Shown: positions 54,208 to 63,215 of the stretch, piece after piece
How positions within the stretch are numbered: the first letter of the stretch is position 1
Layout of the letters: the number at the start of each line of letters is the position of its first letter
Origin: Alteromonas sp. LOR
GTDB lineage: Bacteria > Pseudomonadota > Gammaproteobacteria > Enterobacterales > Alteromonadaceae
DNA length: 64,000 bases
Direction of reading: 5' to 3'
Assembly: GCF_000753865.1 (NCBI RefSeq)
Contig: NZ_JQFW01000001.1
Coordinates: 1 to 64,000 of the forward strand
Program-made: the position numbers and the translations under genes
The notes under the pieces: generated by a model
What the model saw: the letters and a program-made list of their open reading frames with translations, nothing else
Told to the model about the DNA's origin: nothing
Databases searched by the model: none

Positions 54208-56592
54208 TTGACGCCATTCAACAATAAAAAGAACAAACGAAAAGTTTCCTATAGCTACCTCATTATTTTGATACTTATCGTATTAATCGTGGGGGTTATC
54301 TTTACCGGTATTTCAGCGATTTTAAGTGAGTCGCGTCAGGTTAGAAATAATTACGAGCTGTTAAGGTTAGCCGAATCTGTCGATGACACCTTGATGGAAG
54401 TTAACGCTGATTACAGCGATTTTTTGCTCACCGGCGAGGACATCAAACTAGAAAAATTCAATCGCCACAAAAAGCAGCTTGATAAGTTGATAGGCAAAGG
54501 TAAACAACTCCTTACTGGTGAGGGCCAGCAAGCCGCTCGCTGGTCGAAAGTGGCAGAGCTCATGACTCGTTGGGAGCAACAAGTTGTGCAACCTGAAATA
54601 GCGGTAAGGCAGCAGATTGAGCAAAGTAATATAGCCCTAACCCATTTTGAAACTTTATCTTCCAGACTAGTCGGTAAGGCTATTTTTGACGACATTCGAG
54701 GTTTACTGTCTGCTTTACATGATAAGTTTGAGCAGCGAAGCAATGAAAAAGGTAAAGAGCTTATCGACCTAATAACCCTGAGCTTGGTCAATATGGAAAC
54801 TGGTCAGCGCGGCTTTTTACTCTCTGGCGCAGAGGAGTCACTAGAGCCATTTGAAGAAGGTAAAAAACGATTAGCTGTGCAGCTAGAACGCGTTCGCAGC
54901 CACGCTGTCAGTGGTAACGTAATTGCATCAGATATTGATGCATTGGAACGCCGCATTGACGATTGGCTGCGCAATGCTGTCATACCAGAAATTCAAGCGA
55001 GAAGAGAGCTTAATAGTAAATCAGTATCCAATGAGGATGTGACAACAATGCTTGCTGGGGAGCTAACCCAACAATACATTGGCAATATTCGCGACCTCTT
55101 GAAAGAAATCATCATTGACGAAGAGTTAACGCTTAACACACGTAAAGTAGAAGAGGCTTCAACTGACCTATTTATAAAGATAGCTATCGTACTTGGCATA
55201 TTGGTTGTATCCATGGTCTTGATGCTGGGCTTTATGCGAACACAGGCTTTCAAACTTGTAAATTATCGTTCAAAACTGGAACACCTCGCCCATTACGACA
55301 CCCTTACAAACCTGCCAAATCGTGTATTACTTGCCAATCAATTAAGTCAGTCGATGGCCCAATGTCGTCGCCGTAAACAATCGTTAGCCGTTGCCTTTAT
55401 GGATCTCGATGGATTCAAAGCCATTAACGACAATCATGGCCATAAGGTGGGAGATGAACTTTTAGTCGCGGTATCACAACGGATGAAAAGCAGCTTAAGA
55501 GAGGGAGACATGCTGGCTCGTATTGGCGGCGACGAGTTCATTGCTGTTATGGTTGACTTAAATGGGCCACATGATAGCGAACCAGCGCTACAGCGGCTGC
55601 TAGACGCGGCAGCAGAGCCCGTGATCATTGGTGACGACGTGCTGAATGTAACAGCTAGCATAGGGGTTAACTTTTATCCCGAAGATAGCTCGGACGCAGA
55701 GCAGCTTATGCGACATGCTGATCAAGCCATGTATTTAGCCAAGCAGGCAGGTAAGAATCAGTTTTATATCTTCGATACCAAAAAAGACAGTGCGTACAAG
55801 GCATTAGGGGAAAGAATCGGCCACATTCGAAACGCGCTTGAACAAGAGCATTTTGTATTGCACTACCAACCACAGGTAAACATGTGCACAGGAGACGTTA
55901 TTGGCGTTGAGGCCCTGATTCGTTGGCAACACCCAGAACGTGGACTTATTCCGCCGTTAGAGTTTCTTCCCGCTATAGAAAGTCATAATCTGAGTATAAA
56001 GCTAGGCGAATGGGTGATAAGCAGTGCCCTAGCCCAAATTAAGCAGTGGCATAATGACGGCCTCAGTTTTACAGTAAGTGTAAATATTAGCGCCTACCAG
56101 CTTACTCAAAGTGACTTTCCAGAACGGCTGGCGTTATTGTTAGAACAGCACACAAATGTAGATCCAAACCTACTGGAATTAGAAATTTTAGAAACCGCTG
56201 CACTTAGCGACATCACGCAAGTGTCAGAGGTTATGGACGCTTGTCATAAGCTGGGTGTGCGTTTTGCCCTAGATGACTTTGGCACTGGGTATTCCTCTTT
56301 AACGTATTTGAGAAGGCTTCCCGCACAACAGGTAAAAATAGACCAAAGCTTTGTTCGTGACATGCTAGAAGATCCTGACGACTTAGCAATTATTAAAGGC
56401 GTAGTGGGTTTAGCCAACGCTTTTAAACGGGACGTTATTGCAGAAGGTGTTGAAACTCGCGCCCACGGAGAAGCGCTGCTTGCGCTTGGCTGCGAGCAAG
56501 CTCAAGGATACGGTATCGCCCGCCCCATGCCAGCTGTAGATATTCACCCATGGGTTCAAACATGGCAACAAACGCAGTCATGGCAAAGCTAA
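54208..56592 (+). CDS. CHASE3-like / GGDEF / EAL cyclic-di-GMP protein
   Basis: 794 aa from a TTG at 54208; no earlier usable start. Membrane helix (about 16-38), extracytoplasmic helical region (about 40-320) with two CHASE3-like halves, each with a D/G-x-x-x-G-F-L-L-(S/T)-G motif (YSDFLLTGED and TGQRGFLLSGAEES), a second helix (about 325-347), GGDEF (about 360-520) with G440-GDE-F444, and EAL (about 535-790) with E568-A-L. EAL signatures SVNISAYQL, LELEILET, DDFGTGYSSLTYL, KIDQSFV, AEGVET and QGYG are complete. Both activities look intact. Confidence 0.92.
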   Translation: MTPFNNKKNKRKVSYSYLIILILIVLIVGVIFTGISAILSESRQVRNNYELLRLAESVDDTLMEVNADYSDFLLTGEDIKLEKFNRHKKQLDKLIGKGKQLLTGEGQQAARWSKVAELMTRWEQQVVQPEIAVRQQIEQSNIALTHFETLSSRLVGKAIFDDIRGLLSALHDKFEQRSNEKGKELIDLITLSLVNMETGQRGFLLSGAEESLEPFEEGKKRLAVQLERVRSHAVSGNVIASDIDALERRIDDWLRNAVIPEIQARRELNSKSVSNEDVTTMLAGELTQQYIGNIRDLLKEIIIDEELTLNTRKVEEASTDLFIKIAIVLGILVVSMVLMLGFMRTQAFKLVNYRSKLEHLAHYDTLTNLPNRVLLANQLSQSMAQCRRRKQSLAVAFMDLDGFKAINDNHGHKVGDELLVAVSQRMKSSLREGDMLARIGGDEFIAVMVDLNGPHDSEPALQRLLDAAAEPVIIGDDVLNVTASIGVNFYPEDSSDAEQLMRHADQAMYLAKQAGKNQFYIFDTKKDSAYKALGERIGHIRNALEQEHFVLHYQPQVNMCTGDVIGVEALIRWQHPERGLIPPLEFLPAIESHNLSIKLGEWVISSALAQIKQWHNDGLSFTVSVNISAYQLTQSDFPERLALLLEQHTNVDPNLLELEILETAALSDITQVSEVMDACHKLGVRFALDDFGTGYSSLTYLRRLPAQQVKIDQSFVRDMLEDPDDLAIIKGVVGLANAFKRDVIAEGVETRAHGEALLALGCEQAQGYGIARPMPAVDIHPWVQTWQQTQSWQS

Positions 56593-56621
56593 GCACTTAT
56601 CGCCTATGTGGGCAAATGCTT

Positions 56622-56660
56622 GATTGGCGCCACTGATTAGTGACGCCAATCGCGTTTTTT
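56622..56660 (+). terminator. rho-independent terminator after the CHASE3-GGDEF-EAL gene
   Basis: GATTGGCG pairs with CGCCAATC, with inner CACT/AGTG pairing, then GCGTTTTTT. Convergent with the phytase gene. Confidence 0.8.
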
Positions 56661-56686
56661 ACACGACTCTTTTTTACGGCTTTTGT

Positions 56687-58303
56687 TTAACGGTGCTTTC
56701 GAATAAATTCAGCCAGCTTTGAGCCTGATACCAGCTTAAAGTTTTGCTTATCACTAGGCATAACGTTTCGGCCATCTTGCACAACTAGCAGTCCCTGAGG
56801 GTAGCTGCTACCGAGATGTACACTGCTTATGGCAAGACCATCAGTCTCGGATGCGCCATCTATGCCGTTCTCGATATCTGCAGTGATACGAAAGCTTCCC
56901 AGCCAGTCAAAATCATTATCGATAGCATAAACCGCATAGCTATTGTTGCCTTGACTAGAAGCAACTAAATAACGTTTTTCATCAACATAAAAGATATCCA
57001 TTCCTTCAATATCTGCATGCACTGTATTGCTCAAACCGGCTATTCGCGTACTTGTCTGCTGAACGCCTGCCAAACTGCGTAGCCAAATTCCGCTTGCTTC
57101 TTCCCCGTAGAATAGCTGCTGGTGTTTATCGTCAGCCACACATCCCTCAGGTTGGCTAGGTACGTTAAACTGTTCCACAAGCGATGCACTTACCGTGTCA
57201 CCGGCTACGGTTAACGCATAGCGCAAGTAGGTTCCGTCAGTGTCGTTAACTAGCACCTCAAGGCCTTGTTTTGGTTGGTAAAGGCAAAGACCATAAATAT
57301 CGTTTAAGGGTGTCGACACATCGCCAATATGTGTGACCCTCCGGTTTTTTCCGTTTATAGCAAACACACTTAGCAGGTTGCCGCTACGATTGCTCGCTAC
57401 CGCTAGGTCCATGCTATTTTCACCAAATTGCACCGACTGTCGCACATCAACGTTATTTACTTTTCCAATGGGAAGGTGCTGTAACCGTTTACCGTTCAAA
57501 TCGAAAACATCAAGCCCCGCTTTTTTGTCAGTTCCAATAATAAGACTACGCTCTGGTGTTTCATTGTTTACCCAAATAGCGGGGTCGTCAGCAGCATCAC
57601 CGAATCGCTGTACTGGGTCAGTTTGTCCATCGGCAGTCAGCATAGCTAAATCACCCCGTTGATAGTCCTGTGGCTTAACATCAAACGAATGAACCATGCC
57701 CATTTCGTCAGTTAACTCGCCTTTTCCTGCCGATGTCAGCGCAATGGAAACAGTATCTTCATCTAGCTCTAAGGGTGATAAATATCGCGTCAGCTCAGAC
57801 TCGGGCGCTACCGACATTTGCCACACTCCAATCCCCTCTTCAGCAATAAAGATTTGACCAGAAGCGTTATCCACCATGCAGTATTCTGGTTCGCCACCCA
57901 TCGAAAAATTACGAATGGCTACCTGTCGCCATTGTGCGTTAGATTGAAGGTAGAGGTATTGTTGTGAGGCCATCCCGCGTGCGTCGAAAACAAACGCGCC
58001 AATACCCTGTGTATCTTGGAATATACACAGTGTTTCAATGTCAGCATCAGGTGGTGGTGAGCGGTATTGTTCTTTTATTTCAAAGCGGCTATTCAATGAG
58101 GTAACGGCACTGACCACCAGCGCTTGTGTAAGTGGGTCGATATGCACCAACAATTGATTGTTTTCATCAATGCTATGACTTGCATAAATTTCCGCATCCT
58201 CTGGAATATGGGCTAGAAGAGGCTTGGGGGAGGCCTGACACACGAGGGCACAAACTGCCAAACAAGGTCCAACTACACTATAAGTAAAAAAGCGAAGAAA
58301 CAT
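56687..58303 (-). CDS. beta-propeller phytase (3-phytase)
   Basis: 538 aa. Signal peptide (about 1-24). The C-terminal domain (about 220-530) matches Bacillus-type phytase: DAADDPAIWVN, SLIIGTDKKAGLDVFDLNGK, NNVDVRQ, YGLCLYQ, EGCVADD, EEASGIWL and a terminal LVVQDGRN. The calcium-dependent fold releases phosphate from phytate. Residues about 25-215 look like a second, incomplete propeller domain, as in dual-domain phytases. Last gene of a receptor-phosphatase-phytase operon; the start shares one base with the upstream stop. Confidence 0.92.
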   Translation of the reverse strand: MFLRFFTYSVVGPCLAVCALVCQASPKPLLAHIPEDAEIYASHSIDENNQLLVHIDPLTQALVVSAVTSLNSRFEIKEQYRSPPPDADIETLCIFQDTQGIGAFVFDARGMASQQYLYLQSNAQWRQVAIRNFSMGGEPEYCMVDNASGQIFIAEEGIGVWQMSVAPESELTRYLSPLELDEDTVSIALTSAGKGELTDEMGMVHSFDVKPQDYQRGDLAMLTADGQTDPVQRFGDAADDPAIWVNNETPERSLIIGTDKKAGLDVFDLNGKRLQHLPIGKVNNVDVRQSVQFGENSMDLAVASNRSGNLLSVFAINGKNRRVTHIGDVSTPLNDIYGLCLYQPKQGLEVLVNDTDGTYLRYALTVAGDTVSASLVEQFNVPSQPEGCVADDKHQQLFYGEEASGIWLRSLAGVQQTSTRIAGLSNTVHADIEGMDIFYVDEKRYLVASSQGNNSYAVYAIDNDFDWLGSFRITADIENGIDGASETDGLAISSVHLGSSYPQGLLVVQDGRNVMPSDKQNFKLVSGSKLAEFIRKHR

Positions 58304-59289
58304 TACTTATCCTTACTAAGAGAAATGGTATAGCGATAAATCACTTCTCCACTATCATTAACAAATTGTACTAGGCACTTAGCACTGTCCATCGACACTA
58401 TTGCAAAACCCGCTTGAGACTCAGCAAACAAGGTAAATTCTCGCTGCTTAACCGGGCGTAGCTCAGAACCGGCACCAGAAACAAAGTGCTCTACCTTTTT
58501 ATTGGCAGCGCGGTTGTGCTGCAAATCGTGCTCATGACCCGCAAAATACGCCTGAACGCCGTACTGCTCTAGCACTGGTTCAATCACATTGCGAATACCG
58601 CCTGTTTTGCCATAACGTTTGCCGCTGGAATACAATGGATGGTGACCTATTACAATTTTCCATTCTGCCTTTGATTCGCTAAGCTGCTTATGGATCCAAG
58701 CGAGTTGCGCATCACCATCTTGCGCCATCGCCGCCGCGTATTTTTTCTCTGACTCATATGCAGGGTTCAGGGGGCTAGTATCTACAAACAATATAAGCGC
58801 AGACGCCTTATCGGAAACATCAACTGTCTTAGCGTAGTAAGGCGCCGGCATTTGCCAGCGACGACTTATGTCGCTGTAATCAATTTGCGCTTGCCAATTT
58901 CCTCTGTAATCGTGATTACCTAATGTGGCATACCAGTCGATAAACAAATTGGGGCCGGTATACACGTCTTCAAATGAACTGCGCCAGTAAGGGTCGTGAA
59001 TAGAGGCTATACCGTTGCTGTAAAAGTTATCTCCCGTTGTAGCAACAAATTCAGCATCTGCTTGTGCCGCTGCAATATCCATCCATTTCGCGACCGTTCG
59101 TTGATGAAAGTGGCCGTTTCGGCCCCAATCACCTAGTACTAGAAAGCTAAAACCGTCTTCTACTGTCTCAAGGCCTTTAATCGTATTTTCGCTATAGTAC
59201 TCGCTATCGTAGATCTCATGGCTTGCTAGCGAAAAGCTAGCAAGGCCCATAAGAACGATGGAAAGCGTAAACAAGAAACTCTTTTTCAT
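58303..59289 (-). CDS. exported ACP5-type metallophosphoesterase
   Basis: 328 aa from the ATG at 59289, which begins a signal peptide (MKKSFLFTLSIVLMGLASFS); upstream in-frame ATGs overlap the receptor gene and would bury it. Metal-ligand motifs of purple / tartrate-resistant acid phosphatase are complete: LGDWG, GDNFYSNGI, LGNHDYRG, IGHHPLYSSGKR and GHEHDLQH. Likely removes phosphate from inositol phosphates released by the phytase, or other monoesters, in the periplasm. Position between receptor and phytase supports this. Confidence 0.92.
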   Translation of the reverse strand: MKKSFLFTLSIVLMGLASFSLASHEIYDSEYYSENTIKGLETVEDGFSFLVLGDWGRNGHFHQRTVAKWMDIAAAQADAEFVATTGDNFYSNGIASIHDPYWRSSFEDVYTGPNLFIDWYATLGNHDYRGNWQAQIDYSDISRRWQMPAPYYAKTVDVSDKASALILFVDTSPLNPAYESEKKYAAAMAQDGDAQLAWIHKQLSESKAEWKIVIGHHPLYSSGKRYGKTGGIRNVIEPVLEQYGVQAYFAGHEHDLQHNRAANKKVEHFVSGAGSELRPVKQREFTLFAESQAGFAIVSMDSAKCLVQFVNDSGEVIYRYTISLSKDK

Positions 59290-59306
59290 GTTTGCATTAC
59301 TTCCCA

Positions 59307-62009
59307 TTACTGAGTACGCCAAATAAAGCCAATTTCAAAGGTGCGGCCATACTGTTCGAATTGGGCATTGCGATTGCGCTCATCAAAATAGTGGTACATA
59401 GGTTCGTCACCTAAGTTGATGCCATTGAAATACACCTGCATATCGTTGTTTATGTAATATTTGGCAACGAAGTCAATTTGCTGGTGATCATCTTCAATGC
59501 GCAACATGCCATCATCAATTTCTTCAAGGTTGTCACTTTTGTAAGTCATACTTAAACGCAAACTTAGCGAGTCATTTTCATAACCTACAACCACATTACC
59601 AACCGTGTCTGATTGATTTGGTAACTTAGTTTCAAAGCGTTCGCCATCAAGAATGGTGAGCGCGTCAGAATCAGAAAATGTGCTGTTAACCGAGAATAAA
59701 AGTCCATTGTTGAAACTCTTAACCCAGCTTAGTTCTAACCCTGTAAGGGTGGCTTCTTCACCATTAACGGGTTGAAAAGCTTCTTCGAACCCTTCCCATG
59801 GCCCCGTGCCCGCCACATTTGCCTCAACAATAAAGTTGTCGATACGCTTGTGGAATAATCCGGCAGACAAAACGCCAATACTCCCTGGGTAATACTCAAG
59901 CATTAGGTCGAAATTATCCGCCTCATAGGGTAATAGCTCAGGATTGCCTACGCTTGCCTCACGCTCTATTACCTGCTCGCCATCTTCCGTTCTCACATTC
60001 GCCTCAATAATTTGAAACGCTGCTGCATCTTCAAAGCTTGGACGGGAAAGGGTTTGAGTGAACGCCGCGCGGGCAATGAGTTTTTCTGTAAAGGCGTAAC
60101 GCAGGTTGATACTAGGGAAGAGATTGTCGTAGTCCCGTGAGGCGTTGACCGGCTCAATGCTTAAATCAACGCTATCTGTGTCTTCATTCTCGGTTAACGA
60201 TACTTGAGAGCCAGCGGTACTGTACGACGTGCTTTCATAGCGCAAACCAGCCACTAAGCGAAGTTTTTCCCAGTCAAAGCGGGTCATGGCATAGGCAGCA
60301 AAGATATCTTCATCATTGCTAAAAGAATTACCCTGAGACTCTATGCGAGAATCTAACTCAGCCAATTCGAGCTGACTGCGCTGCTGATTGAAGTTGTCTC
60401 TTAGCGCACCGCGATTAAGCCCTGGTCCAAAATTTCCGAGGGTGTATTCTGGAGAAGCGGTAGCAAATGCCGCGTTGTCAAAACCATCAAACCCACCGTC
60501 AAAAATCGAAATATTGGCCGCAGCGGTTTTTTCTCGTGCTCGATATTTAGAGCCAAACTTCACTTCACCTTCACTATCAAACCAGTCTATTCGCTTAGCA
60601 ATATCGAAGCGGAAGCTCAGCTCTGTATCTTTTGCGTTATTGCGTTCGAAACTCATTTGATCGAGTTCGTAGTTGCCAAGGTCGTTGAGTGCTTCAGGTA
60701 CCGTAAGTTGAGGGATACGTTGTTCTAAATCACCATCAATACCTGCATCTGCACCGGTGAAAACGTAGTAAAGCGCATCTGGTTCATCTTCGTCTGAGCG
60801 GGAGTAACCTGCTTGATAGCTTATCGTCCATGCGTCGCGTTCATGCTCTGCACCGGCAGATATGCTTAAAATACTTTGCTCTTCAAATCGGTCTTTACTT
60901 TCGCGCTCTACTTCTGAGTCATCGCCATCTAATACGAAAACGTTGGCTTGTCTGAACTCTGAGTCTGAGAAGCGACTGTATAAGGTGCGTAAATAATACT
61001 GATTATTAAAATCTGGACGAAAATCAATGTTTACCGCTCCACCAAGACGTTCACGGGTGATAGCGTAATGACGTTGTTCAATTTCATCATCGCCATTGCT
61101 TTCTATGTTGTCTGACCCGAATTCACGGTCAAAGTAGCTTAGTGCAGCAGCAATGCCCCACTTATCATTTATTTTATGGGTGACGCTGCCTGCAAGCTTA
61201 GGACTCAAGGCGTCGCGAAGCTCGTTTTGACTTAACTGGGCGGTAAATGAGGCGCTGTCAGTGGCTCGGTCAAACGCGCTCACACTTTTCACTTCAATAT
61301 TACCGCCAATGGTATCGGCATCCATATCAGAGGTGACAGATTTTGAAACCGTTAAACTGCTGATGAGTTCAGAAGGAATAACATCAAGGGCTACCGACCT
61401 AACGCCGCCCTCTGGAGAAGGAATATTCAAACCGTTAATGGTGACATTATTCAAGTTCGGGTCGATTCCGCGAATACCTACAAAGCGCCCTTCGCCCTGA
61501 TCGCGCTCAATACTTAAACCCGGCAAACGCTGAAGTGACTCTGCCGCATTCTGATCAGGAAACTGACCTATTGCATCCGAAGACACGACTGATGTTATGC
61601 CATCAGCCATGCGCTGTTTGTTAATTGCTGTCGCTTGCCCACTTCGTTGTCCACGTACCAGAAGCTCTTCGATAGTATCGTTGGCAGCACCAACCAATAA
61701 GGTAACATTGGTAATATCATCGCCAACGACAATTGTTTGCGTGGAAGGCTCTGTACCTAAATAATCTATTTCAACCGTATAAGTGCCTGGTGCAATGCGT
61801 GGAATTCTAAAACGACCTTCTTTATCGGCATAAACACTTATGCCCAACTCCTGAATATCGATTTTGGCGCCAGCAAATAATTTGCTGCTGTTTACGTTGG
61901 TGACTACGCCTACTACCTGCGACGCTTCGGCCGCTATTGCCTGAGGTGCCGCAAATTGCAACGCTGCCGAGCAAGCAATGGCGATAAGAGATAATTTTCT
62001 AGTGTGCAT
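59307..62009 (-). CDS. TonB-dependent receptor, probable phytate receptor
   Basis: 900 aa from the ATG at 62009; the ATG at 62045 would lie between the Pho box and a proper signal peptide. Signal peptide ends near AIAAEA. A carboxypeptidase-regulatory-like beta domain (about 30-105) precedes the plug (LPGLSIERDQGEGRFVGIRGIDPNLNNVTINGLNIPSPEGG) and a large barrel ending RTFEIGFIWRTQ. The architecture matches TonB receptors for polymers and complex substrates. The ligand is inferred to be phytate or a related inositol phosphate from the downstream phosphatase and phytase and the Pho box. Confidence 0.9.
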   Translation of the reverse strand: MHTRKLSLIAIACSAALQFAAPQAIAAEASQVVGVVTNVNSSKLFAGAKIDIQELGISVYADKEGRFRIPRIAPGTYTVEIDYLGTEPSTQTIVVGDDITNVTLLVGAANDTIEELLVRGQRSGQATAINKQRMADGITSVVSSDAIGQFPDQNAAESLQRLPGLSIERDQGEGRFVGIRGIDPNLNNVTINGLNIPSPEGGVRSVALDVIPSELISSLTVSKSVTSDMDADTIGGNIEVKSVSAFDRATDSASFTAQLSQNELRDALSPKLAGSVTHKINDKWGIAAALSYFDREFGSDNIESNGDDEIEQRHYAITRERLGGAVNIDFRPDFNNQYYLRTLYSRFSDSEFRQANVFVLDGDDSEVERESKDRFEEQSILSISAGAEHERDAWTISYQAGYSRSDEDEPDALYYVFTGADAGIDGDLEQRIPQLTVPEALNDLGNYELDQMSFERNNAKDTELSFRFDIAKRIDWFDSEGEVKFGSKYRAREKTAAANISIFDGGFDGFDNAAFATASPEYTLGNFGPGLNRGALRDNFNQQRSQLELAELDSRIESQGNSFSNDEDIFAAYAMTRFDWEKLRLVAGLRYESTSYSTAGSQVSLTENEDTDSVDLSIEPVNASRDYDNLFPSINLRYAFTEKLIARAAFTQTLSRPSFEDAAAFQIIEANVRTEDGEQVIEREASVGNPELLPYEADNFDLMLEYYPGSIGVLSAGLFHKRIDNFIVEANVAGTGPWEGFEEAFQPVNGEEATLTGLELSWVKSFNNGLLFSVNSTFSDSDALTILDGERFETKLPNQSDTVGNVVVGYENDSLSLRLSMTYKSDNLEEIDDGMLRIEDDHQQIDFVAKYYINNDMQVYFNGINLGDEPMYHYFDERNRNAQFEQYGRTFEIGFIWRTQ

Positions 62010-62060
62010 ACCTGAGTTCTTCTGATTGTGTGAAAGCCAGCTCAAAGTAGGGTGAATAAA

Positions 62061-62087
62061 TGACGTTTCCGTGACAGTTTTTTGACC
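62061..62087 (-). promoter_or_regulatory. three-repeat Pho box of the phytate operon
   Basis: On the minus strand GGTCA, TGTCA and CGTCA occur with exactly 6-base spacers, an 11-bp period over three units. The upstream pair (AGGTCAAAAAACTGTCAC) matches the PhoB consensus at 15 of 18 positions. It ends 52 bp before the chosen ATG, and TACTTT about 10 bp downstream could be the -10. Binding is inferred from pattern and operon content. Confidence 0.75.
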
Positions 62088-62315
62088 TAGCTGCCAAAAA
62101 TACGCAGATAAACATCAATAAAGCCCGACTCGCCATTTCCCTGAGCCAAAATGACCTGTACCCAAACCACTGTTTACATTGAATTAATAGCCGAAATATC
62201 GATTAACAAGGTGCTGCACATCGTTAAACTGTCATATTCGTGAGCCAAAATAACACTACTACGCCAAGGTAGATTACGTTAAACAGCACATATCACGGTA
62301 TTTAGGTTATTCATC

Positions 62316-63215
62316 ATGGTTTCACATTTAAGACGGCATCAAGGTTTATTCTCGCTGTCACTAACACTTCCTATACTCGCCTTTGCGATATGCATTTTAG
62401 CGGGCACGCCAGAACCCTCGGGTATTGAATGGCTTGATGTATTGGGTGAAGGGAGTGTGACCCTAGTACTATTGCTGTGGATATTGGCACTTCTGATTAG
62501 TCGTCCTTCGGGGAAGTTAACTCAACTGCTGGTGATAGGCCTTAACCTTATCCTGTTTTCTTCACTTTTAGATTTGATGGATGAGTTTATGGACTACTCA
62601 GCCACGTCTAATTGGGTTTCTATGATGGAATCTATTCCTGCCTCTATCGGCATGGTAATGACCACTATTGCTGTTTGGCAATGGCATAAAGAACAGTTGA
62701 TGCTTAACGCCCAGTGGCAGACAAGAGAGGGCTTTGTTCGTAATACGGAAGACTTGGACCCGGTAACTCAGTTATACAGCGGAGAGCACTGGATGATGCG
62801 CTTAGAGCAAGCTTTCGCCCATAAACCTCACTCTTATAAAACGTTAGTGATGTTAGACATAAATGACTTTAGTCAGTTTAATAGCCAGTACGGGCATAAT
62901 GAAGGTAACCGCTACTTGCGAGGATTGTCCTCAATGCTATCGCTATCACTTCCAAGTGGCGCGCTAGTTTGCCGGTTTGCTGGAGACCGCTTCGCCATTT
63001 TATTGCTGCAAGATGAAAAGGTTGATTCAGCAAACTGCATACACCAACTCAGCCAAAGTATTCATCATTTTGCTTTTTATCCCCACCAATGTAATACCGC
63101 TATTTGTTTGAGTGCTCGTCACGCTGCAATGGAAATAGTAAGTATGGCTGACATAAACGCAACCATCCTCAAGCTCAATCAAAGCTTAGATAAGCAGCAT
63201 GCACACGCAGCCTAA
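62316..63215 (+). CDS. membrane protein with degenerate GGDEF domain
   Basis: 299 aa. Four membrane helices in residues about 10-125, then a GGDEF-fold domain (about 145-290) with LVMLDINDFSQFNSQYGHNEGNRYL. The active-site loop reads A222-G-D-R-F226 in place of GGDEF, and the surrounding sequence is short, so cyclase activity is unlikely; c-di-GMP or GTP binding could remain. The next gene begins 16 bases before this stop codon, so the two are probably co-expressed. Confidence 0.85.
   Translation: MVSHLRRHQGLFSLSLTLPILAFAICILAGTPEPSGIEWLDVLGEGSVTLVLLLWILALLISRPSGKLTQLLVIGLNLILFSSLLDLMDEFMDYSATSNWVSMMESIPASIGMVMTTIAVWQWHKEQLMLNAQWQTREGFVRNTEDLDPVTQLYSGEHWMMRLEQAFAHKPHSYKTLVMLDINDFSQFNSQYGHNEGNRYLRGLSSMLSLSLPSGALVCRFAGDRFAILLLQDEKVDSANCIHQLSQSIHHFAFYPHQCNTAICLSARHAAMEIVSMADINATILKLNQSLDKQHAHAA

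Noticed and set aside
62229-62246. Pho-box-like half site before the degenerate GGDEF gene
   Set aside because: CTGTCAT is a perfect first half, but the second half matches at only three of seven positions.
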